A stretch of 58,000 nucleotides of DNA from Adiantum capillus-veneris (GCA_014529385.2 CM043947.1:127348891-127406890), one strand, 5' to 3'; positions 11,484 to 22,479 are shown, numbered from the stretch's first letter. Translations and numbers: made by a program. The notes: generated by a model from the letters alone, not told the origin.

Positions 11484-12796
11484 TGATGGGGGCTTTTCAC
11501 AAGCCAAGCTCCCATACCCCTCTTCTCTCGTCCCCACCCCATGAAAACCCCCTCTTAGGGAGGGAGTGATAAAAGGCATTGGAAAAAGTAAGAAAAAATA
11601 AAGTATGATTATGTAAATATATAAGAAAGGTAAAATAGGCCACCTCATGCCTGCGGGGTAGCCCATCCCCACCTTGCCTCCTTTTTCTTCACTGTTGCCC
11701 CGCCGTGTGTCCCTTTTCCTCTCCTCCACTCAAAAGGTCAACCCCCTCTCTCTTCCCCTTGTCCTTTCTCCTTTCTCTCTCCCCTCAAGCTACCCCACCT
11801 CTCACCAATAATGCATTATAACTCACCAATAATGCACCAACTCACATGCAACTTACCCTATCTTCCAAAATAGTATACCCCACCCCCTCTTTCTCTCTCC
11901 TATCATATCCCATGACCCAAATACCCCCCTCTCTCTCTAAAGGGTGCCATGTCTCTTGTTTTGTAGCTAAATAATCTCCCCCACACTCACACACACTCAG
12001 TTTCACTGAAAAAGGTGCCCACAGACCCATCCCCACCCGGTGGTTACCTGATTTTTCTTGTGTTCACACACATCTGCACACAGATTCACCTCTGAACACA
12101 CTCCCCTCTTTCCCCTCTTGTAATTACTTTATTCTCCATGTCACCTCTCACTTTTTTTCATCAACCCATCTCTCTCTCTTAGTCTCTCTCTCATGAGACT
12201 ACTGTTCTGGCACATATACACACAGCCAGACAAGTGGGGCCCACAGTCACATGGCTTATGTAGATAATGATTTCTTCATTTCTAAATTCTAGAATTCCTC
12301 CCCCCTCCTCCCCTATATAAAGAGGGGTCACCATCACACTAAATACACACACAACATCACCAAAGAACACACTATGCACTGTGTGTGCCTAGTGCACACA
12401 CACACACCCACACCATCACCATCACCGCAATCACCATGCTTGTCTTGAGCATGACCTCTACACCCTTGGCTATGGAAGATGAAGGGCAACTAAATGAAGG
12501 ATGATGGCCATAATCCTCGTGCGAGTCTTCCCCATCAACTCCCACCTATCCGCCATGTGCTCTACCACTCTCTCCCTTCTCATTCCCCTACCCTATGCTC
12601 CCCATTTCATCACCTTATTCTCTAAATAAAGCTTGAGGTTTTGTGAGTATGTTTTCTTGCAATGTTTTGCCCATGTGAGGTGTGCGGAATCGCCACCTAG
12701 TCTTGTGTTTTGGAGTGAGCTTGTGTATGTGTGAAGGGTGTGCGGATTCGCCATCCTTTTGTGGTGCCTAAGTACTAAGCCGCTATACCCCCTCCC

Positions 12797-12849
<53 letters not shown>

Positions 12850-13066
12850 TGATCTCATTCCCTTTCCTCTTCATCATTACTCCCAAGCATCCATCTCTCT
12901 TGGATGAAAACTTTGTTATGGTGGTGTGTTGTTTGCGTCCTAGCAGCTGAAGCTAGGTGGTGCCCCCTGTTTGCTTTACCATGACAGGCTCGAGGCGCGC
13001 CATTCGGTCCCCGGTGTTTTAGAGGCCGTCGGGGTTCGGGGTTCGGGGTTTGCTTTGCTCCCGTCA
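11484..13066 (+). repeat. 5' LTR of the gypsy element
   Basis: 1583 bp, starting TGATGGGGGC and ending CTCCCGTCA. It contains a likely TATA box (CCTATATAAAGAGGGG near 12312-12327), a (TC)n array at about 12798-12846, and GGGGTTCGGGGTTCG near the end. Its differences from the 3' LTR are mostly indels in simple repeats. Confidence 0.9.
12312..12327 (+). promoter_or_regulatory. Likely LTR promoter (TATA box)
   Basis: CCTATATAAAGAGG in the LTR is followed by a CAC-rich stretch and then by AATAAAGCTTGAGG near 12625, a possible polyadenylation signal. The other LTR has CCTTTATAAAGAGG at about 20020-20034. This order (TATA, then AATAAA) fits U3-R-U5. Confidence 0.5.
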
Positions 13067-13068
13067 TT

Positions 13069-13085
13069 TGGTGCCCCCACTGAGG
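13069..13085 (+). promoter_or_regulatory. Primer-binding site
   Basis: TGGTGCCCCCACTGAGG starts two bases after the 5' LTR, the standard place for a tRNA primer. The TGG start complements a tRNA CCA end. I cannot name the tRNA. Confidence 0.6.
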
Positions 13086-13924
13086 ATCTTTTCATGAAAC
13101 CCTTCAGTTTACAAGACTGAAACCCCTAAACTATTGTGAATGGACGAATGGCTAGCAGGATTTGCGAATTGGACGACAGAAGAAGAATAGCTCAAAGCAC
13201 AACTAGACGAACTCCGCATTTCCATCGAAGCTCGAGTGCCAGGCATAACGGTAATCGATTTGCAGTGGGAGAGTCAACCAACACGCCAAACCCAGTGGAT
13301 ATACATAGGCCAAGTGCCAAGAAGAAGAAGGAGAAGGTCGAAACCATGTCCGCAACCTACAACCAACCCACAACAACAAAATGGAAGGAGCTCTACACAA
13401 TAGAGAATCAACACTATTCTACTTTGAGAATCGGGTAACTCAAGTCACCGAGGTAATTATCACAGTCAGTTTTCAAGTCGCACCTGATGCTGCAGCACAG
13501 ATAACGGAATCATTGGCTCACACTCTCACTAGAGAAACTAGGGATCTACTGAGTTTGTTTCAGGAAAGAACACCACCCCCTTCCACAAGCTTGGACAGTG
13601 ACTAAGCACCTCTAAGCTTCACATGAATCAGTACAACCTACCTCAAGACAGATCACACATACCAACACGTGTACGCTCAATCAAGGTAATACTGGATTTG
13701 AAGGCTCACTACCAGCACGTCATTGACACCATGCTTGGTGGGGAGCGATTTTTTGAGGTTCTGGCATCAGATCAACCATTTGTCTTACCTTTGGTACAAG
13801 GCAATGTACCGTTTGAAGTTTTAATCTATGTCCTAGTATAAGAGGGTATACACGCCTCCTTGTAAAGAAGAAAAAAACTTTTGTAAGTTAAGCAGTGTGT
13901 CTTTCTAGCTCTCTCTCAGTAATC

Positions 13925-14212
13925 ATGGCAAGTGTAGCATTTTCAACATTTAAAGGAAAGAAGGGGGAGGATTTGGTAACAGACTTCCTAGATGACTTTG
14001 AAGTAGCATGTGTAGTGAGCAACAAAGATACGGATGAATCCCGGGTTAGAATCTTTAAGCATATCATGAAGCTAGAAGCTAGATCATGGTACAATGCACT
14101 TCCACAAGCAACCAAGGATGACTGGGAACCCTTAAAAACCGCTTTTAAGAGGCGCTTTGGGGGAGGTACCACTTCAGAAAAGTTGTGGGACAAGTTGAGA
14201 GACTTGAAGTAG
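13925..14212 (+). pseudogene. Gypsy gag, N-terminal part
   Basis: From ATG 13925 (13895 is an alternative in-frame start) the frame encodes a retrotransposon gag-like domain with DFLDDFEVAC, a WYNALPQATKDDWEPLKTAF segment and FKRRFGG, typical of the plant Retrotrans_gag domain. It runs without frameshift into the next segment but is cut by TAG at 14210-14212 in the middle of gag. That position argues against programmed readthrough, since a shortened product would lack the zinc knuckle. Confidence 0.8.
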
Positions 14213-17200
14213 GAGGGTCTTTTAGAATATGCCACCTATGAGTCCAAATTTGTGGATTTGTGGGAACGGTGGGTTGAGTCACTGGCAAGGGGGGAAGCCG
14301 CACCCGATTTCCTAAAAAAAGATCGGTTCACGCATGGCTTATGGCCGCTTCTCAAGGAGAAGGTGAAAGGTAGATTCCCGGCTACGTACGAGTTAGCCGT
14401 TGAGATTGCTCGCCTTAAGGACAAGAAGCTGCGAATGAAAGCCAAAGAAACCGAGTCAACAGAATCAGGAACATCGCGTCGACCAGCAACTACGACAACC
14501 ACCATACCACCACCACCGGCTCTTGGGGTAAGAGATGACCAACAAGATATGTTGGCCCATATTACTGACCAACTGCAGAATTTGTCTGTCCACTTAATAC
14601 AGCAAGGGAGGAGTCAAGAAAGAGATCAAGACCCTGGAAGAGAACGACGACAAAACAGGGAGTATCATTGCTACAACTGCGGAGAAGACGGTCACGGTAT
14701 GTACTATTGTCCCAAACCACGACAAAACTATAATAGAGGAGGTAGGAGGAACCAATTGTCACCCCCTAGAGAAAGAACACCCCCACCCCGAGCACCACCC
14801 CCACCAACACAAATTCTACGTCCACCCCAGACACCACTACAAGCATCCATCCCACCTCTTCCACTAGCCCCACCACCTGATCGCCCTGTAAACATCATAA
14901 GGCTAGAAGAGAAAGGAAAAGCCATAATAGTGGATCCACCCAGAGCAAAGGAGAGGGACAAGGGTAAGGAGAAGGTAACCTTTTTAGAACCACTTGAAGC
15001 CATGACTGTAAAAAGAGCTAGGAGGGAGAAAGCTACACAATCAGATGATGAGAGAAGCATGAGAGGAGAAACTAGCAAGAGGCCATCCAGGCCACGACGG
15101 AAATTGGGCATCACCGACTTCCAGCTAGGGGAAAGTTCTAAGCCCTATGATCTAACATTGGATGTGGCAGAACAAGGACCGAAGATTACATGGCCACAGC
15201 TGCTACATCTTGCACCAAAAGTAAGGCGACAATGGTCTAAAATGGTAAGTACAAGATGCTCCAAAACAAAGGTAGCCGGAGCAATTTCGGGATGCAACAT
15301 GGATGACATCCTTCCAATTGTCGACGTAAACATAAAAGGAAAGAGGGTTGGAAACACCTACATTGATGGAGGTGCACAAATCTGTGTAATGAGCGAAGCT
15401 ATGATGTTTCGATTAGGGCTCGAGGTTGACAGGCCTTCTCCATGCAAGGCAAAGATGGCAAACAACGCAAAAGTAAAGTGTGTGGGTGTGGTAAGTGCCG
15501 TGAAAATAAAAGCTTTCAACACTGAGGTAGAGGTAGATGTTTTTGTAATGCCTACTAAGGGGGAGGGCTATCCACTAATTTTGGGAAGGCCATGGTTGAT
15601 GGCCATGAAGGCAAAACAGGACTGGGGTACTGGCCTTCTACGCATGACCGGTAAGAAAGGGGAGACAATCTACTACGACATGAGGATTGGCAAGCAGAAG
15701 CAAATGAATCTGGAAACATCGACAGATGAAACCACTAGCGAATCTTCCAGTTCAGAGGAGGAGACCACATCCACCGAAGAAAGTGACAGTTCCATTGATG
15801 TGATGGGTATCATTATGAAGGATCCACAAAGGGTAAGCACAACTGGTGATCCATCACCAAAAGGGAAACCCAATGAAGAGGAGAGAAAATCACCTGGCCT
15901 AGGAGGAAGTAGGTTGAAGGGTATGTTGTCTACGGAATTAACACTTGAGGAGAAAGATAGTTTTTTGCAAATGTTGATGGGATTTCTTAACCTGTTCATT
16001 GACAACTATGAAAGAATCACAGGCATTACAGTGGTGGAACATCATATTAAGCTGAAGGAAGGGGTAAAACCAGTTGTGCAAAAGCTACGACGATTGGGGG
16101 TCATACAAGAAAAGGCACTCTTGGCCGAGGTAAGGAAACTGCTGGAGGCGGGATTCATCTATCCTGTAGAAAACTCAGAATGGGTGTCACCCGTAGTGGT
16201 GACGCCTAAAAAGAATGGTAAGTGGAGGGTCTGTGTTGACTACAAACCACTAAATGCAGCTACAAAGAGAGACCACTTTCCTCTCCCTTTCTTGGATGAA
16301 ATTCTGAATGAAGTAGCGGGTTTTGAATGCTATACCATCTGTGATGGTTATTCTGGATACTTTCAAATACGCATAGCCTTGGAAGATCAGCTAAAAACCA
16401 CTTTTATCACGCCATGGGGTTGTTTTGCATACAAGGTTATGCCATTTGGTCTCACAAATGCACCTGCCACATTCCAAAGATATGTCACATATGTTTTTCA
16501 ACCGTTCTTTGGAACATCCATAAGAGTGTTCATTGATGATTTTTGTATATATAGCTCCCGTATTTCACATTTAGAAAAGGTAACTGAAGGTTTGGCCAGG
16601 TTGCAGAGCCTAGGTGGGCAATTAAATGTGGATAAATGCCACATTGGGGAGAGTAAAGTCATTCTACTAGGCCATGAAATTTCAGCAAAAGGTGTCAACG
16701 CCGACCCAAGTAAGGTGTCCGCACTCATAGCCCTACCTTCACCAACGACCGCACGTCAACTGATCTCTTTTCTACAGAAGGTGAGGTACTTAAGTAGATT
16801 CATAAATCTACTATCACAACTTGTTCTACCACTGCAACAACTCACTCAAAGATCAACTTTCACTTGGGACGAGGAAAGTGAACATCACTACAACAAGGTA
16901 AAGGAGGTCTTAGCCACTCTGCCAACTATCTCACCACCTAAGTGGGATGAAAAATTCTATGTCACCTCAAGTGTTGGTGATGACTCATTGGGGGCTGTGC
17001 TACTCCAAAAGGATACGACGACATCTTTCATGAGGCCAATCTACTTCTCTAGTCGAATGATGACAGCAGGAGAGAAAGGTTTCACCCATGTGGAACACTT
17101 AGTCCTAGCTCTTAGATTTGCAACTACAAAGTTTAGGTCATATTTGTTGCCTAAGCAATTTGTGATTCTAACCACGGATGAAATATTTCCCTACGTTGTA

Positions 17201-17365
17201 CAACACATGGATGTGTCCGCTAGAATTACTAAATGGCTAGTTCGTCTGCAAGAGTTTGACTACACGGTACAGGTAGAAAGCACGACAAGGGCAAGTTTGG
17301 GGGGACTCATGACCTACCAAGTCTTTGAAGGGAAGGAGAAGCAATCTAAGGAAGGAGAAGTCTGA
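14213..17365 (+). CDS. Gypsy gag C-terminus, protease, reverse transcriptase, RNase H
   Basis: This continues in the same frame after the TAG; the open stretch has no ATG at its start. In order: rest of gag with LWPLLKEKVKGRFPATYELA; a zinc knuckle CYNCGEDGHGMYYC near 14670 (C-x2-C-x4-H-x4-C); a Pro-rich linker; aspartic protease with IDGGAQICVM near 15365; an acidic Ser/Thr/Glu linker; reverse transcriptase with VCVDYKPLN, GYSGYFQI, MPFGLTNAPATFQ and the catalytic FIDD box near 16529; then the connection/RNase H domain with TWDEESEHHYNKVKEVL. It ends at TGA 17363-17365, with the frame continuing into the second RNase H. The domain order makes the identification secure. Confidence 0.9.
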   Translation, partial: EGLLEYATYESKFVDLWERWVESLARGEAAPDFLKKDRFTHGLWPLLKEKVKGRFPATYELAVEIARLKDKKLRMKAKETESTESGTSRRPATTTTTIPPPPALGVRDDQQDMLAHITDQLQNLSVHLIQQGRSQERDQDPGRERRQNREYHCYNCGEDGHGMYYCPKPRQNYNRGGRRNQLSPPRERTPPPRAPPPPTQILRPPQTPLQASIPPLPLAPPPDRPVNIIRLEEKGKAIIVDPPRAKERDKGKEKVTFLEPLEAMTVKRARREKATQSDDERSMRGETSKRPSRPRRKLGITDFQLGESSKPYDLTLDVAEQGPKITWPQLLHLAPKVRRQWSKMVSTRCSKTKVAGAISGCNMDDILPIVDVNIKGKRVGNTYIDGGAQICVMSEAMMFRLGLEVDRPSPCKAKMANNAKVKCVGVVSAVKIKAFNTEVEVDVFVMPTKGEGYPLILGRPWLMAMKAKQDWGTGLLRMTGKKGETIYYDMRIGKQKQMNLETSTDETTSESSSSEEETTSTEESDSSIDVMGIIMKDPQRVSTTGDPSPKGKPNEEERKSPGLGGSRLKGMLSTELTLEEKDSFLQMLMGFLNLFIDNYERITGITVVEHHIKLKEGVKPVVQKLRRLGVIQEKALLAEVRKLLEAGFIYPVENSEWVSPVVVTPKKNGKWRVCVDYKPLNAATKRDHFPLPFLDEILNEVAGFECYTICDGYSGYFQIRIALEDQLKTTFITPWGCFAYKVMPFGLTNAPATFQRYVTYVFQPFFGTSIRVFIDDFCIYSSRISHLEKVTEGLARLQSLGGQLNVDKCHIGESKVILLGHEISAKGVNADPSKVSALIALPSPTTARQLISFLQKVRYLSRFINLLSQLVLPLQQLTQRSTFTWDEESEHHYNKVKEVLATLPTISPPKWDEKFYVTSSVGDDSLGAVLLQKDTTTSFMRPIYFSSRMMTAGEKGFTHVEHLVLALRFATTKFRSYLLPKQFVILTTDEIFPYVVQHMDVSARITKWLVRLQEFDYTVQVESTTRASLGGLMTYQVFEGKEKQSKEGEV

Positions 17366-18748
17366 TTACCTCCAGTACCACCGATGGTAGAAGGAGCATA
17401 TTCTCTCTACTTTGATGGAGCCTACAAGCGAGCGTCCGACAAAGCAGCTGCAAGCATAGTGGTCTTTGATGACAAAGGGACAAAGGTATTTTCGTTGGGC
17501 CAATTGTTAGATTCACATTCTAACAATGAAGCTGAGTATGCAGCACTAACCAAGGGTCTACAATGGTGCGTCTCGCAAGGTGTACAACGCCTTAATGTAT
17601 TTGGGGATGCTCTACTTCTGGTAAGGCAAGTAAATGGAGAATGGACATGCAAGAATCCTAGTTTAAGGACTCACTTAAGTGGTGTAAAAACCTTGTTGGG
17701 TAAGTTTGAAGAAGTTCAAATACACCATATCCCAAGGGCTCAAAACCAAGAAGCAGATGCCCTAGCAAGTGAAAGACTACAGGAAGTGGTGGTTGGAGCA
17801 ATAAAACTAAAGCTCCCTCTATTTCAAGGAAGTGATGCCTTGCCTGACATCATGCATTTTTTGGAAACAGGGGAATGCCCATCAGATTTAACAAAGGGAC
17901 AGAAGCAATGGATGACGCGGAAGGCCACAAGGTATCGACTCATCAATGACGGTTTGTATTGTAAGGGTAAGGACCAAATACTCAGGAAGGTCCCTCTCTC
18001 TCAGGAAATCACGGGAGTAACTGCTAGCTGTCATGACGGGGTTTGTGGTGGTCACTTTGCCCTAGACATAACAAGTAGGAAAATCTTGCAGGCAGGCTTC
18101 ATATGGCCTAGCCTCAACCGTGATGTACACCACTGGTGCAAAACATGTAAGTTGTGTCAAAAGGCCGGCACTAGGTCACTTATGCCTGAACCACAGACAC
18201 CTATTCTCTCATATGGCCCATTTGAAAAATGGGGTATCGATGCCATTGGGCCATTACCTAGGGCCAACTCAAGAAAGTTCTACATCATCATGGGGGTCGA
18301 CTACATGACTAGATGGGCAGAGGCTACAGCCACCACTAGAATCACAGTGGTAGAGGTAGCTAAATTTATCTACGAGCACATATGCTGTAGGTTTGGCACA
18401 CCTTTAGAGATCATCTCTGATAGAGGGCCAGGTTTCAGAGCAGACTTGGTAGGAGAATTAATGCAGAAACTGGGCATTACAAGGAGGCACTCTTCACCAT
18501 ATTACCCTCAATGTAATGGCCTAGTTGAAAAGGTAAATGGAATGGTTTCTAAAATTATTACCAAGCAAGTAAACAATCATCCTGGAGACTGGGATAAGTA
18601 TCTACTACCAGCTTTATGGGCCTACAGAACTTCATTTCGTACATCCTTGGGATTCACACCGTATCATCTAGTATTTGGTAAGGAAGCAATCTTGCCCATT
18701 GAAGTGCAACTACAAAGTCTCAGAGTAATGGCAAGCCAGCTTCAATAG
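17366..18748 (+). CDS. Gypsy second RNase H and integrase
   Basis: Same frame as the reverse transcriptase segment. It first encodes an additional RNase H of the type found in Tat-lineage elements: SLYFDGAYKR, NNEAEYAALTKGL, FGDALLLVRQ and HIPRAQNQEADALAS supply the Asp, Glu, Asp and terminal Asp. The integrase follows, with an HHCC zinc-binding region (CHDGVCGGHFALDITSRKIL, CKTCKLCQ) and the DDE core: GIDAIGPLP, ISDRGPGF and a Glu in NGLVEKVNG. It ends at TAG 18746-18748. Two RNase H domains and no chromodomain place it near Tat elements. Confidence 0.9.
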   Translation, partial: LPPVPPMVEGAYSLYFDGAYKRASDKAAASIVVFDDKGTKVFSLGQLLDSHSNNEAEYAALTKGLQWCVSQGVQRLNVFGDALLLVRQVNGEWTCKNPSLRTHLSGVKTLLGKFEEVQIHHIPRAQNQEADALASERLQEVVVGAIKLKLPLFQGSDALPDIMHFLETGECPSDLTKGQKQWMTRKATRYRLINDGLYCKGKDQILRKVPLSQEITGVTASCHDGVCGGHFALDITSRKILQAGFIWPSLNRDVHHWCKTCKLCQKAGTRSLMPEPQTPILSYGPFEKWGIDAIGPLPRANSRKFYIIMGVDYMTRWAEATATTRITVVEVAKFIYEHICCRFGTPLEIISDRGPGFRADLVGELMQKLGITRRHSSPYYPQCNGLVEKVNGMVSKIITKQVNNHPGDWDKYLLPALWAYRTSFRTSLGFTPYHLVFGKEAILPIEVQLQSLRVMASQLQ

Positions 18749-19177
18749 CCCAACATGCATTTGAGAGATCACATCATCAACTTGGAAAGACTGCAGCTGG
18801 ACAGAGAAGAAGCAATAAATTATTATGCAGCACAAGCAGAGCATAGACGGCTTAGCTGTAACGAGCATCTCCTGAAAAAAGAATTGAAGAAAGTAATGTT
18901 GGTGCTCCGCTACGACAATCGCTTTGACACGCGCAAGGATAAGAAACTCCTATTCCGATGGGAAGGTCCTTTCATCGTCAGGAAAAAGTATGCCAATGGA
19001 AGCTACCAGCTTATGGAGGCTGATGGAAAACTTCATAAAACCAGGGTAAATGGTTGGCGACTTAAACCTTATTTTCTTCGATTTGACCAGGCTCCACCAA
19101 TTGACATTCCAGATGAGGACACACCATCAGCCGCCACCTCCGACGATAATGATCAAACAGATGAGCTAGAGACATGA
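18749..19177 (+). CDS. Gypsy integrase C-terminal region
   Basis: This continues the same frame after the third stop (first ATG at 18755). It contains HLRDHIINLERLQLDREEA, then LLFRWEGPFIVRKKYANGSY and GWRLKPYF, the usual SH3-like tail of plant Tat integrases ('...GP(F/Y)xV......Y.L......NG..LK.Y'). It ends just before the purine tract and the 3' LTR. Confidence 0.8.
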   Translation, partial: PNMHLRDHIINLERLQLDREEAINYYAAQAEHRRLSCNEHLLKKELKKVMLVLRYDNRFDTRKDKKLLFRWEGPFIVRKKYANGSYQLMEADGKLHKTRVNGWRLKPYFLRFDQAPPIDIPDEDTPSAATSDDNDQTDELET

Positions 19178-19189
19178 ATGCCTCTAGCC

Positions 19190-19205
19190 AAAAGGGGAGG
19201 GCTAA
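19190..19205 (+). promoter_or_regulatory. Polypurine tract
   Basis: AAAAGGGGAGGGCTAA lies directly before the 3' LTR start (TGATGG at 19206), the expected plus-strand primer position. Confidence 0.7.
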
Positions 19206-20513
19206 TGATGGGGGCTTTTCACAAGCCAAGCTCCCATACCCCTCTTCTCTTGTCCCCACCCCATGAAAACCCCCTCTTAGGGAGGGAGTGATAAAAGGCA
19301 TTGGAAAAAGTAAGAAAAAAATAAAGTATGATTATGTAAATATATAAGAAAGGTAAAATAGGCCACCTCATGCCTGCGGGGTAGCCCATCCCCACCTTGC
19401 CTCCTTTTTCTTCACTGTTGCCTCGCCGTGTGTCCCTTTTTCTCTCCTCCACTCAAAAGGTCAACCCCCTCTCTCTTCCCCTTGTCCTTTCTCCTTTCTC
19501 TCTCCCCTCAAGCTACCCCACCTCTCACCAATAATGCATTATAACTCACCAATAATGCACCAACTCACATGCAACTTACCCTATCTTCCAAAATAGTATA
19601 CCCCACCCCCTCTTTCTCTCTCCTATCATATCCCATGACCCAAATACCCCCCTCTCTCTCTAAAGGGCTCCATGTCTCTTGTCTTGTAGCTAAATAACCT
19701 CCCCCACACTCACACACACTCAGTTTCACTGAAAAAGGTGCCCACAGACCCATCCCCACCCGGTGGTTACCTGATTTTTCTTGTGTTCACACACATCTGC
19801 ACACAGATTCACCTCTGAACACACTCCCCTCTTTACCCTCTTGTAATTACTTTATTCTCCATGTCACCTCTCACTTTTTTTCATCAATCCATCTCTCTCT
19901 CTTAGTCTCTCTCTCATGAGACTGCTGTTCTGGCACATATACACACAGCCAGACAAGTGGGGCCCACAGTCACATGGCCTATGTAGATAATGATTTCTTC
20001 AGATTCCTCCCCCCTCTCCCCTTTATAAAGAGGGGTCACCATCACACTAAATACACACACAAATCACCAAAGAACACACTATGCACTGTGTGTGTGTGCC
20101 TAGTGCACACACACACACCCACACCATCACCAGCACCAGCACCGCAATCACCATGCTTGTCTTGAGCATGACCTCTACACCCTTGGCTATGGAATATGAA
20201 GGGCAACTAAATGAAGGATGATGGCCATAATCCTCGTGCGAGTCTTCGCCATCAACTCCCACCTATCCGCCATGTGCTCTACCACTCTCTCCCTTCTCAT
20301 TCCCCTACCCTATGCTCCCCATTTCATCGCCTTATTCTCTAAATAAAGCTTGAGGTTTTGTGAGTATGTTTTCTTGCAATGTTTTGCCCATGTGAGGTGT
20401 GCGGAATCGCCACCTAGTCTTGTGTTTTGGAGTGAGCTTGTGTATGTGTGAAGGGTGTGCGGATTCGCCATCCTTTTGTGGTGCCTAAGTACTAAGCCGC
20501 TATACCCCCTCCC

Positions 20514-20558
<45 letters not shown>

Positions 20559-20768
20559 TGATCTCATTCCCTTTCCTCTTCATCATTACTCCCAAGCATC
20601 CATCTCTCTTGGATGAAAACTTTGTTATGGTGGTGTGTTGTTTGCGTCCTAGCCACTGAAGCTAGGTGGTGCCCCCTGTTTGCTTTACCATGACAGGCTC
20701 GAGGCGCGCCATTCGGTCCCCGGTGTTTTAGAGGCCGTCGGGGTTCGGGGTTCGCTTTGCTCCCGTCA
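19206..20768 (+). repeat. 3' LTR of the gypsy element
   Basis: 1563 bp, TGATGGGGGC...CCCGTCA, matching the 5' LTR throughout. A few substitutions and short indels are visible, for example a shorter GGGGTTCGGGG run near the end and a change at the TTTCTAAATTCTAG segment. Confidence 0.9.
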
Positions 20769-21880
20769 TTGCCACCGCGGTAACTCTTGTCTGGATCTCT
20801 GACCTGGTTGGCTGCTGCGCGTCGCACACTAGACTGCTTGTTTTTTAGAAATGTCTTTATGTACACTTGATCGGGGGCGTTTGGAAATCTAGCTAACAGA
20901 GTGTCCTCAATGTACCGTGCATGATCGAGCAGTTGGTCTCTAAACTTTATAAAACAGTTCTTATACGTTGAATGTATAAGAATTTGTAGATGGCGTCGAA
21001 ATGCCTTGCCCTGCACTGTGCCAAAATCCACTCCCCGCCATATTTAACCTTGTAGTAGCACACATGTGTGTCTGGCACGGGTGCGTCAGTATCCTCATCT
21101 TCTGCGTCAGGAGCTGTATGATTTAAGAGTGGGGACTCCGTTCCCCACCACTACTAAAACATGCGAAACCACAAGATCCGCCACCGCTTCGTCTCTCACG
21201 ACACGTGGTGCCTTGAGACGAGCGTCGACACGCACTGCTACAGGAAATCCGTTGACGATGTTCTGGCGAGGCAGTAGTGGAATGGAGTGGCGTAGGACCC
21301 TGTGATGCCATGGGAGTAGGACCCTGCGATGCAAGGGGAGTAGGACCCTGCGATGCAATAGAAGTAGGACGATGGGAAGGGAGAGTAGAGGGAGGTGCCG
21401 TCGGTACGAGGCTCTGTAGGTAAGGAGTCCCTCCCTGACTCTCCCACGGTGTAGTCTACGGAGAAATACCGTAGGTCGCAAGTTGCTGCGGAGTGTAGCG
21501 GCCAAACAAATCCTTCGTCGAACGGAGGTACTACTCTCGTAAAGAGATAGCTCGCTATAAGTCAAGATGTACGATCGGTGGAGGAACCCTAGAAGGGTAG
21601 GTGTAGGATGGCCATGCCTACAAATAACAAAAAAATACCTATGTTAACTACGTAGAAACATTCTTTATTTCTTTGCTTGTTCTCACCGACTCAAGACTCG
21701 GGTCCACTAGAGGGGACGTCCACCCGAGGTGGGAGGCCACCTGGGATGTGAACCAATCAACAGGAGAGTCAGCTGGTTGTTCCTCATCAGTTGGTCTCTC
21801 GTCTGACATCTACATTACAAAGAGCAATATAAGATTAATCTTTTCACCCTACTCACTCATCTATAAATACGTACACAAGT

Positions 21881-22254
21881 ATATTAGCACACAAACATGT
21901 AGATACGTATACATACTAGTAGACCTAAGTAGAGGCTAGTAGTGCCAAAGTTCAACTGCACCTCGTTAGATATCATCGCAGACTCAACCGTGGTAAAACC
22001 AAAGGTACATTGTGGTAATCCATGCATGAGTGGATCAATGACGGCAATGCCACGATTAAGAAAGGACTATACCTAAGAGGAAGCGTCTAACCTTCGAGTG
22101 CTATGCTCCCGTACTTAGGGCCTACATACATGCATAAATAAATATATATGTATATGCATAAATATGTTATGGTTGTAAATGTAGCCATTGTTTTGTGCTG
22201 GATGCACCTAGATTCAACGTCTAAGTGATCAATTAATCGTAACATTACAATTCT
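21881..22254 (+). repeat. 390-bp-period tandem duplication, copy 1 (unoccupied)
   Basis: Starts ATATTAGCACACAAACA and runs to ACATTACAATTCT. It matches the sequence starting at 22271 with a few percent of substitutions. It includes the intact target AAGCGTCTAACCTTCG at 22081-22096, which corresponds to the site filled by the 12.2-kb transposon in copy 2. Confidence 0.85.
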
Positions 22255-22270
22255 CTCCCAGAGGATATAT

Positions 22271-22479
22271 ATATTAGCACACAAACACATAGATACATAT
22301 ACATACTAGTAGACCTAAGTAGAGGCTAGTAGTGTCAAAGGTCAACTGCACCTCTTTAGATATCATCGTAGTCTCAACCATGGTAAAACCAAAGGTACAT
22401 TGCGGTAATCCATGCATGAGTGGATCAATGACCACAACACCACGATAAAAAAAAAACTATACCCAAGAGGAAGCGTCTA
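22271..22479 (+). repeat. Tandem duplication copy 2, left part
   Basis: Left portion of the second 390-bp copy, up to and including the TCTA target duplication (22476-22479). The right portion lies 12.2 kb away at 34683-34851. Confidence 0.85.

Larger units (their letters stand above)
11484..20768 (+). mobile_element. Ty3/gypsy LTR retrotransposon, Tat-like (dual RNase H), nearly full length
   Basis: Two long terminal repeats (11484-13066 and 19206-20768) flank one 5.25-kb gag-pol frame in canonical gypsy order: gag, protease, reverse transcriptase, RNase H, a second RNase H, integrase. TG...CA ends, a primer-binding site and a purine-rich tract are in the right places. TTGC occurs immediately outside both ends (11480-11483 and 20769-20772), a 4-bp match where 5 bp is usual. 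The LTRs are nearly identical by eye, differing mainly in a few substitutions and repeat lengths, so insertion is recent relative to the older element it entered. Three in-frame stops in gag-pol make this copy non-coding for a full polyprotein. Confidence 0.9.
10968..21809 (-). pseudogene. CACTA-like element gene, multi-exon, split by a gypsy insertion
   Basis: The minus-strand exons read, in order: first exon 21809-21687 (starts MSDERPTDEEQPADSP, donor GTGAG); second exon from about 21605 down to 20769, broken by the gypsy element and resuming at 11483 to about 11330; an exon near 11220-11105 (REMVKYRKRHTKFDTWRWLF); and a last exon ending EIEED-stop at 10968. Exon 2 has a Pro/Ser/Gln-rich part with ASQGPTP repeats, then a basic helical part (CFIKFRDQLLDHARYIEDTL, ARARQTSMHYGSGGKG). 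Three in-frame TAG codons (21557, 21533 and 21458, first bases on the minus strand) and at least two frameshifts near 21125 and 21030 disable it. This shape recalls plant Ptta/En/Spm transposase-associated proteins, but I do not recognise it firmly. Confidence 0.5.

Noticed and set aside
14210-14212. Programmed stop-codon readthrough between gypsy gag and pol
   Set aside because: The TAG lies inside gag before the zinc knuckle, lacks a known readthrough context, and two further stops occur downstream; nonsense mutation is simpler.
15673-16005. Minus-strand Ser/Val-rich frame and similar antisense frames within gag-pol
   Set aside because: Complete overlap with clearly recognised pol sequence on the other strand; shadow frames.
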